Source of the DNA: Cricetomys ansorgei
Taxonomy: Eukaryota; Chordata; Mammalia; Rodentia; Nesomyidae
Direction of reading: 5' to 3'
Assembly (NCBI GenBank): GCA_026225945.1
Contig: JAMJFZ010000770.1
Coordinates: forward strand, 4,588,001 to 4,652,000
DNA: 64,000 nt
Notes under the pieces: generated by a model
Told to the model about the DNA's origin: nothing
The model's database searches: none
Seen by the model: the letters and a program-made list of their open reading frames with translations, nothing else
Translations under genes and position numbers: made by a program
Shown: piece after piece, positions 56,467-64,000 of the stretch
How positions within the stretch are numbered: position 1 is the first letter of the stretch
Layout of the letters: each line of letters opens with the position of its first letter

Positions 56467-57080
56467 ACTTTGTTTCCTCTCAGGCTCATGGCAGCGTGTG
56501 GCCTTGCTCTTGTGCTTTGCAAATGAGTCAGACACTAGCTGACTTTCCCTCCTTTCGAAGGTCAACTGACATCTTCTGCCTCGGTGCTGTGGAAAAGCAG
56601 TCGGCAGTCACATCTGCTGAGCAGTCTGAATGGCCCTTCACAGCCAGGTCTACCCTCTGGTCTGGAAGGTGTTTTCTACTTCCTTTTGTTCCCAGTTCTG
56701 ATCATCATGGTCTGGCACCAGCCTCCTCCGTACTCTGCCTCTCTCAGTACTCCCCTCCTCTTGGGAGTGCTTTCACATCCGGTTTCAAGAGTAAGTGTTC
56801 TTGGCTTTGACTGCAGATGGGGACTTGAGTTGTTTCCGGAGCCCTGTGCCGAGGATCTTATCTGTTCTAAGTTCCTTCATGAATCTGTAGTGAGGCTGAG
56901 AGCCCTGTGCTTTGGTTGTGCTCATGGCGTGGATTGGAGAAATGAGTGCCGAGAGACCCAGCCTCACTCAGCCTCATTCAGACCCCGAGAGGTAGGCCTG
57001 AATTTGAGTCTACCCCATCGTGCGGCAGAGCCTGTGTTCTTGGCCATGAGTAAGAGGCTTTTCTGAAGTCATTCTTTTAG
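56467..57080. other. Unique sequence, frames not supported
   Basis: Overlapping plus frames of 141 and 160 codons (56385-56810 and 56584-57066) lie here; the first starts inside the SINE head. No domain is recognised. Confidence 0.4.
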
Positions 57081-57084
57081 TTTT

Positions 57085-57165
57085 TCTGTTTGTTTTTATT
57101 TTTGTGTTTTAGACTTGTTTTTACTTACCTGTAGGGGTGTGTGTATGTATGCATGTGTGTATGTA

Positions 57166-57197
<32 letters not shown>

Positions 57198-57342
57198 ACT
57201 TTGAAAGTCAGAAGAGGGCATCAGATGCCCTTGGAGTTGGGGTTACATTTGGTTGTAAGCTGTCAAGTATGGGATCTGGAAATTGAATGCAGATTAAGAG
57301 CAGCAAGAACTCTTAACCACTGAGCCATCTCTCCAGCCTAGC
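57085..57342 (-). repeat. B2/B3-class SINE with expanded GT tail
   Basis: GT/ATGT tract at 57136-57198, then 'gtcagaagagggcatcagat', 'gatctggaaattgaatgcag', 'actcttaaccactgagccat' and 'ctctccagcc'. Confidence 0.9.
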
Positions 57343-57344
57343 CC

Positions 57345-57455
57345 CTGTTTGTGTTTTGAGTAGCCCAGGCTGGCCTGTAACTCACTATGTAGTCAAAGCT
57401 AACCTCCGATTCCTTGAGGCACTCCTGCTGAGATTACAGGAGCGACCACTAGAAC
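57345..57455 (-). repeat. B1 SINE, diverged
   Basis: Complement: 'tgagtagcccaggctggcct', 'gtaactcactatgtagtcaa' and 'ctgctgagattacaggagcg'. Confidence 0.75.
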
Positions 57456-58999
57456 TAACTAAGCTCAAGTTCTTTTTTTAAGTTCTGTGTTCTCCGCCTG
57501 GATGTTTACAAATGTCTTCACAGGATTGATGGTTGCTTTTTGTGGCTCTCTTCGTGAATGCAGTCAGTGTTTGCCCACAAGCAGGGAGAGCTGACTTTAT
57601 TGCTCACATCATTGCAGGAGAATGCTGTGTGGTTCTGCCACTAGGACACTGGCTAAGGAAGGACATCTCACATGGTCCAGCCACCTGTGAGGCCACCCCA
57701 GGGAGCCAAAGCCATCTGTAGTTCCCGTGAGATCAATCCCCACGACACTTTCTGACTTGGTAAAGTCACTGCACTGGGTGCCAACTGTTCTCATCTGGCT
57801 TGTTGTTTGACTTGGCTGCCTTGCCAGGTACAAACTGTGCTCAAACTTGTCCTCCTTCCTGGAGCTGCCACCTGCTGTGTCAGGGACAGGCCCCCTATCC
57901 CCAGCAAATGTTCTTCTAATATACCAGCCATGTGATTCCTGGGGCATCCCCCAGCCTGGCTTACCTCCTTGGGCAGCCCTTACTGATCTAGGCAGTCAGT
58001 TCTTTCCTAGCCAGGGAGCATGACCAAAGCTGTCTCCATCTTCAAATACCATGGATTTTCTTTTAGGTTCGAGGCACGTGAATGGCACAGGTTCCTAGCT
58101 TCTATGGGTGTCTCAGGCTAGCTGTATTCATTGGGCACTGTTTTCCGTGTAGGTTTCTCAGAGGAGCATTCTAGATGTAGATACATGGAGGCTTTCCTTT
58201 CTTATCCACCATAGATAGATCTTTTTAAAAGGCAGAGGCTGAAAGGTTATGAATGCTTACTGGCTAATATGCTTGTTGGTCCAGGTCAGAAAGGGTGTAG
58301 AAAACCACAAGCATGCCGTGTCCTGTCCTTGGGCACCAACCAGAATCTTCAGAACAGGACCTCTCAGTATGAGACTGTGTCTGGGATTTAAGCTCCCTGG
58401 TATTATCCTCAGTGACAGAGCACTTACAAATAACATACCAAGCTTCAAAGGTCTCATTTTCCTTCTTCCTGAAAAACCACTTCGATTGGTATCAGATCTG
58501 TGTGATCCAGGCCCTGGACTGTTCAGAAAAAACAAGGCTACTCAACTATGGCGGGATATGTTCTCTGAGCCACTAAGACCCTGGCCAGCTCCTGTGGGCA
58601 GAGAACACAGATCACGGCCTTTGTTGAAGACTGTGTACCCTCCTTGGTGCCTCTCTACCCAGCTTCTCCCCAACTCCTCTAGCCCTGACCTTGGGGATAT
58701 GGTAGTGAAGCTGCCCCAGACAGGGAATATGTGTGTCAAGCCCAGCCGGGAAGCTGGGCCAGCCTTCTCCATAGCCTTCTTTAGCAACTACTAAACACCT
58801 ATCCTGTCCATCTTGAGGCTGGAGAGGACACGGAGTAAGGAAATCCATGACTGTTGAGGAGGCACCTAGACCATGCAGAGGCTGCCTTTCAAAAGTCAAG
58901 TACAATGTGATGAGTCTCTGTAGCACTGTAAATCCCTCTGCAATGGCTACCTTACTCTGATGGCACCTGTCACTCTGGAGTTGAGGTTATCATTTTTCT
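57456..58999. other. Unique sequence, no gene supported
   Basis: The 181-codon plus frame 58249-58794 is the longest frame outside repeats and duplications in the right half. It starts in unremarkable sequence, is covered by antisense frames, and shows no signal peptide, domain or composition bias. 58850-58950 may hold an old SINE/LINE scrap. Confidence 0.4.
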
Positions 59000-59010
59000 T
59001 CCTTCCCTCT

Positions 59011-59044
59011 GTGTGTGTGTGTGCGCACACGTGCGCGCGTGTAC
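59011..59044. repeat. Alternating purine-pyrimidine tract, Z-DNA-prone
   Basis: Thirty-four bases of strict purine-pyrimidine alternation including GCGC and GCGCGC steps. GTGTGCGCACAC at 59019-59030 is a perfect palindrome. Confidence 0.9.
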
Positions 59045-59350
59045 CTCTATTTCGGTATCCTTGCAGGAGTGTGTGCATGAATGTGGAGGCCAGAGGTTGA
59101 TATCCATCAGTCGTCTCCCTCATTTGCTATTCATTTTATTTGCTAAAGTAGGGTTTGTTGCTGATCCCGTTGGTCACTGATTTGGCGAGTCTAACTATCC
59201 AGTTTGCCCCGGCATTCCTTGCCTCTGCTTTTGGAATGCTGGGATTATAGGCTGCCACTCCTGTCAGGCGTTCACAGAGACAGGGATCTGAATACTGGTC
59301 CCCATGCTTGCACAGCACGCACTTTACCCATTGGGCCATCTCCCAGCCAG
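59045..59350 (-). repeat. Composite tRNA-derived SINE (B2/B3 class)
   Basis: 'gtggaggccagaggttgata', 'ggaatgctgggattataggc', 'gacagggatctgaatactgg', 'acgcactttacccattgggc' and 'catctcccagcc' give the antisense order ending in the head. Confidence 0.8.
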
Positions 59351-60264
59351 GGTTTATCAGTTTTGAAATGTTGGCTGCTCTAGTTGAGTTCTACACTCCT
59401 AGGTGGCCAGGCCTCTGTGCATAAAGAGACGGGCATTTGCTCAGGACTGTCTTCCTCTACTATATGCAGCAGGCCTATGTTTTACTGGTATTGGCCAGGG
59501 AAGGTATTCCAGGCTCTGGAATACACAGGGGTCCCCTGGAGCATAGTAGGTTCACAGAAAAACGGCAAATTAATTGGCATCACAGCAGAGTTTACTGGTC
59601 CCTGCGATGAATGTTCCCAGAAGCTCTGGTCTTTTCCTTGGCTAAGATCATAAGCCACTGGGCCAGGAATGACGCTCCTCCCTCAGCTTCTGGGCTCCCT
59701 GCTCTGGGTTGGGCGCAGTCTCCACCATGTACACCTATGTTGATTGATTGGTATGGTGTTAAACTTTTGGCTTTTTTGCAGGCAACTGTAGTAGGGCGTT
59801 GAGCTTTACAAATGTACCCAGCGCCTAAAATTGAACTATTCACATAACTCACTCACACTCATGGCTCAGTTGGACTTGCCTTTTCCCTCCCTCCTGCCTC
59901 CAGCTCACGTTCAGCGCCTACAGACTGGACTTCTCCTCGGGCATACCATGGTGCTGCCCTGGCTGGTCGGGACCGGATTCCTGACCTTTGGGCCTTGGAT
60001 CTCTGTGGGTAGCTTGTTGTCATCCTGAATCAGACTGAGGCCTTCCTAAGTGTCCTGCTGCACTGTTCTGCTTTTAAAGCATGGGGCCTGCTTCTAGGGA
60101 TGATGGGCCAAGGGTGTGCTGGGGGGGGCTGGAGGCCCTTGGCCTACAGGCAGGATCTGTAGTCAGCCAGCCTGAGCAGAGCATACAGTTGTTGAGTGTG
60201 TTTAAAGCACCCAGCTCAGTGCTGGGGGCAGCAGAGAAGCCTAAAAACATGATGAGTTTGCAAA
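59351..60264. other. Unique sequence, nothing recognised
   Basis: No repeat or gene is recognised. There is a G7 run near 60121. Confidence 0.4.
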
Positions 60265-60480
60265 GAGAAGCAGCAGAGAATTTGGGTAATAAACTCAGAC
60301 TTGTGTCTGTTTGGTTCAAATTTCCACCTTCTAGCCTTGACCTTAGGTGAATGATTTTGCTTCTCTAAGCTTGATTGCTCTGTAAACTTAAACAAGGTCT
60401 TTCGAGCATCAAATAAGATAATGCATGCGGAATGCTCTAGAATTGCACCTGCTGCATTGTAGGAGACCAGTGAATCTTTC
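60265..60480 (+). repeat. MIR SINE
   Basis: 'gaccttaggtgaatgatttt', 'gcttctctaagcttgattgc' and 'aataagataatgcatgcgga' follow MIR from core to 3' end. Confidence 0.65.
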
Positions 60481-60689
60481 ACTAAACACACTGGTACCTC
60501 ACCTCCAGGGCTGTGCGCCAGGCACCTGCAAAGCGGTTTTGTCAGGGTTTGCTCATCCATTCTGAGCGAGGGTTCTGAAAAAGATGGTGGCACAGACTGG
60601 CTGTGAGAAACTGAGCCGAGGTTCTAGGTGGAAAACTGGGATTTAACCCAGGCAGTCCTCTGAGTTTGTGGCTTTAGTGGTCCTGCCAG
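60481..60689. other. Unique sequence, nothing recognised
   Basis: Short stretch between two MIR copies; no feature is seen. Confidence 0.4.
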
Positions 60690-60865
60690 CTGGTTTTGCA
60701 TAGAGACCAACCTGTAAGACAGCTCCACATAGCTTCCAAAGGCCCAGTTTCTCATCTTTAAAATTGGGGTAAATACTTACTGTGATCCTTAGAAGAATTC
60801 CCAAAGCTTTGTAAAGGGCTTTGGATGATGCCTGGCCCATGTTAAGTCCTCAGTATCTGGAAGCA
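60690..60865 (+). repeat. MIR SINE
   Basis: 'agtttctcatctttaaaatt' followed by 'ggggtaaatacttactg' and 'ggatgatgcctggcccatgt' fits the MIR 3' two thirds. Confidence 0.7.
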
Positions 60866-60889
60866 CTTTCCACAGAACTAGGTACACAC

Positions 60890-61165
60890 AGCTGATCAAA
60901 ACTAAAAGCTATCAGGTGACTCCTACCTATAAGGTGGAAATTTCATTTCATTGTACATGATAGTAATTCTGCATACTTATGGGCACATAAGGATGTCTGT
61001 GTTGATCAGATGGAGGTGATTAGCATATTCATCATCTTAAACATCGATCATCCCCTTATTGAGGAGCATTCAATATCCCACATTTTAGATATTTGGAATA
61101 GACAATTCATGGCTGTTCTCTGTAGTCACCATGCTAGACAATAGAATACCACACATGTTTTGTGA
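60890..61165 (+). mobile_element. Old L1 3' end, sense
   Basis: 'gatggaggtgattagcatat', 'tcatcatcttaaacatcgat' and 'tctctgtagtcaccatgcta' followed by 'gacaatagaat' follow the 3' UTR of old mammalian (L1M-type) elements. Confidence 0.6.
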
Positions 61166-63139
61166 CAGGGGTCAGAGTGTGGTGCTCAGTGGAGCTGGGT
61201 TATGAGAGGTAGGAAGGGGTCATTCTATGTGAGAGGTCCCTTGGGTGGGGAGCACGTGAGGAAAAACAGAAAGCTGAAGGCTGGTTGGTGTTCTAGGAGC
61301 AGAATCTGAGGACACAGAGCTGGGAGTAGGCCATGGAGGATCATTATTGGCTGTGGCTTTCGACCTATGAGTAGGCCCTGAGGATTGTCTTTAGCAATTT
61401 GACTGTCATGGGTTAGAATGGCTCCTTACTCCTTCATTTCAGCAGCCCGTCGCTGGGGAGCAGAGCAGCAGTCGGCAGAGTGGTGGAGGTGTTGGGGGTG
61501 ATGAGATGCTTGCTTCTTCCCTTCATCTAAGTGGGGCTTGGGACTCTTCTGAGGTACTAGCCCTGGGCCCCTGGATGCATCAAGAGCTATGGGTTTACTG
61601 CCTCTCAGCTGCTGTTTGTGTCGTCAATACCCGTCACACAAGGGGCCTTAAAAATAACTCGATGGCTAATAGCATTTCTCAAAATAACTGCTTGCGAAGT
61701 GTTTTGCATGGGTGAGTGGCTACTAAAATTACACCTCTACCAGTGTATGGTGGTAGTCTGCATATGTATGGTTTTTAAGCCTGTCTTTCCCAGGGCAAAG
61801 CTCACCCTTTACTTTCTTTTGTCCTGCTCCAAGGAGCAGAGTTTTGAAGAACCTTGCAGGGCGGGGTGGCCTTATTGTGGCACTGGCCTCATTCCTTGGT
61901 GTGCCAGGTAATAATAGCACACAGTGGGGGGGATCTCACTCACCGTGCTGTCCAAGGGGGAAACTGGGCCACAGAACAGTGTGGCAAGCCCCACTCAAGG
62001 TGACCTAGTAACTGCAGGTGTGAACACTTGCTTTTCCAGAGAGGAATTCTTCAGGGGTCTCCCAGGCCAGTCCTTTGGATCACCAGGTAACTGGGTCACT
62101 CACATCCCCAGCTCTCCATTTGCTAATAACACCAGAGGGAGGATGGAATCCTACAAGCAAGCTCACAGAGCCGCGGAGCAGTGGTGCTGAGAATTTGGGG
62201 TGCAGGGCCACGGTCACTTGAGAGTAGCAGCCGGTTTCCTCGTAATGACTACTTATATCCAGAGAGCTGGGTCTCTGCGGGGACTTCATGCAGCTTGCAC
62301 GTTCACCGTGTGCGTGTGCCCGTTGTGGCCTTGGCTCTGCAACGGGTGCTGGAGTTACAAAGACGTTCAAGGTAACACTAGTCAAGGAATATTTACAAGT
62401 TGGTGTGTTGTTTGAACACCCAGTTTAGGATGCTCTGAAAATGATCTGCACTCACCAGTTACTGTACTTTGAATTTTTATCCTTTCTCTGTGAGTGATAT
62501 ATGACATGAATCTGCCTCATGATGCCAGGCAGCAGCCATGAGCCACAGCTCTTAGTGGGGCCTGTAGGTGATTCCATTATCCTTACTGTAGTTTGTTCAG
62601 TGTCTAGCAACCGGCTTTAGTCCAGGGCTTCCAACACTCTTCAGGTCCTGTGTGCTTTTGGCTGTATTAATTGCATGTGCTCTAATACTCACTTTGTTCT
62701 TAGCTTCTAGTGGAGTGTTTCTGGATCATGTGAGACAGCAGGTAGTACCCAACTGACTTCATGTTAGAGGATTCTTCCCAAGTGTGTGGATTGTATGTTC
62801 TGAGCAGGCTCAGGTCTGGCTCAGATGAGCCCCGCTTTTGGTAGCTTATAAGTATTACATGCCATTCTTACATACAATATTTTTACATTATGATGGCTTT
62901 ACTGGGCCATGACCCTGTCATAAGTTGAGATATCTGTGTGGAGCAGCCATATGATAAGTGGGGTTCTTTGTGTGGAAAAAGTACCCTCAATGTGTTTGCT
63001 GGATCATTGTCTGATGGCCTTATATGGTTCTGGAGAGTAAAGCCCATGAGTTTTTACCTAGGATGGACAATCAGAAACTCCCCCATACCCTGTTCCTTAC
63101 AGAAGTTGTATGTCAAGAACACATTGCTGTAGTGGAAAA
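61166..63139. other. Unique sequence, no gene recognised
   Basis: Frames up to about 100 codons on both strands around 61924-62415 overlap each other. 62860-62945 ('tcttacatacaatattttta', 'gaccctgtcataagttgaga') may be an old repeat that I cannot name. Confidence 0.4.
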
Positions 63140-63300
63140 ACCCTAGGTTCTAAAGTCAGGCATATTCTGTGACTTCAGGCAAAGTGTCTACCATCTCTGA
63201 TCCTGTTTCTTCAGCTGCTAAATGTGGCTTGGCATAGCGCATCCTCTGAAGGCTGTTGGGAGGATCACCCCCATCACCAGGAGTAGCCAGAGCTGTAGCA
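63140..63300 (+). repeat. MIR SINE
   Basis: 'ctaggttctaaagtcaggca', 'tctgtgacttcaggcaaagt', 'tcctgtttcttcagctgcta' and 'gttgggaggatcaccc' fit MIR. Confidence 0.65.
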
Positions 63301-64000
63301 GCGCTCTGAGCATAGCTGCAGGATTGCCTTGATATCAGTTGTGAACCCACAGAGCTGGATTTGTCTGAGAAGCATGCGTCATTGCCTTTCATCAGGGTGT
63401 TGGCAGTTTCGGGTTTGAGTACTGTCAAGCAGTTGAGGCTACTCACTGGACACTAGCTGGCAAACTTTGGAGTGCTGGGTGAGGAGGAGGTGAATCAGGG
63501 GCACTTTGTACAGTTGTCATGTAATCAGACCTTCATAATTCACACCATGTATTAGGCCCATTGTGAGAGTTCTATAGTTAAGACAAATCTTTCCCACAAA
63601 TCTGTGTGTACACATCGGGATACACAGCCACTCCGTAAAAGGGTTCTTAAGCAGGAGTAATGGTCACATGATAAATTTGGCACAGCTGAGTGGAACGCCG
63701 CTGGCATCTGATGGGTGAGAAACTAGGGATGCTGTTCACTGTCCCATCATGTTGAGACAGCTGCTGGACTGCCTGGACCAAATGGCACCAGTTCTGGGTG
63801 GGGTTGAGATTCTCTGCCCAAGTCCAAAGATGGAGACTAGACCCCTCCAGGGAAGACAGCGACTTGGTCAGGCTGAGGAACATTGCTGAAGCTAAGATGC
63901 ACAGTTAAATCTGGACACCTGAGCTCAGGACTTCTTGTGTTTCTAGAAGCCTTTGTCCCATTGTGGAAAAAAAAAATCACCTTTCATCACATTTGTGAGG
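63301..64000. other. Unique sequence to window edge
   Basis: No repeat or gene is recognised; there is an A9 run near 63969. Confidence 0.4.

Noticed and set aside
56385..57066. 141- and 160-codon plus frames
   Set aside because: The first begins within an antisense SINE head, and the two share bases in different frames. No domain is seen.
58249..58794. 181-codon plus frame
   Set aside because: No domain, signal or family is recognisable, antisense frames overlap it, and there is no splice or promoter context. Long random frames occur in GC-balanced DNA.

Overview
This window looks like nuclear DNA from a muroid rodent (mouse, rat, hamster or vole type). The evidence is its interspersed repeats: B1 (7SL-derived) and B2/B3/B4 (tRNA-derived) SINEs, rodent LTRs of MaLR type, long CA/TG, GA and CT microsatellites, and many old MIR, L1 and hAT relics shared by placental mammals. 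I saw no young rat-type ID element and no fresh mouse-type B2, so I do not name a species.

I could not support any protein-coding exon, structural RNA gene or processed pseudogene. The longest open frames sit in tandem repeats, in the arms of an inverted duplication, or in unrelated intergenic or intronic sequence, and none shows a recognisable domain. The window is best read as intergenic or deep-intronic DNA. Its content is repeat architecture plus a few candidate regulatory motifs.

Layout. 0-6 kb: a composite SINE with a GT tract, then a 20-copy minisatellite of about 54 bp (2697-3762) between MIR fragments, then an LTR. 6-9.8 kb: SINEs, a TTCC/TCC tract and an LTR-like copy. 9.85-12.66 kb: an inverted duplication with 484-bp arms that differ at 13 positions without indels, around a 1.84-kb spacer holding a CA tract and a run of 22 C. 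12.7-18.7 kb: nested LTRs (one with a p53-like site), an old hAT relic, a perfect 12-bp hairpin palindrome and a G-rich tract. 20-25 kb: B1s, a SINE nested in an LTR with target-site duplication, and a 509-bp solo LTR with a perfect 5-bp duplication splitting an antisense L1. 25.7-27.2 kb: a 124-bp unit repeated three times and a long imperfect TG array. 28-44 kb: mostly unique sequence with scattered SINEs and MIRs. 44-49 kb: SINE cluster, ISRE-like motif cluster and a 15-bp polypyrimidine minisatellite of about 46 copies (48286-48990). 51-64 kb: a B4 split by an LTR, a second antisense L1 relic, more SINEs, a Z-DNA-prone tract and an L1 3' end.

No genes are seen to work together. The items most worth follow-up are the inverted duplication, the two minisatellites, the nested insertions with target-site duplications, and the short motif clusters (p53-like, ISRE-like, AP-1/E-box dyads). 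Repeat family names come from remembered consensus patterns and were not checked by search. Subfamily labels are therefore tentative.
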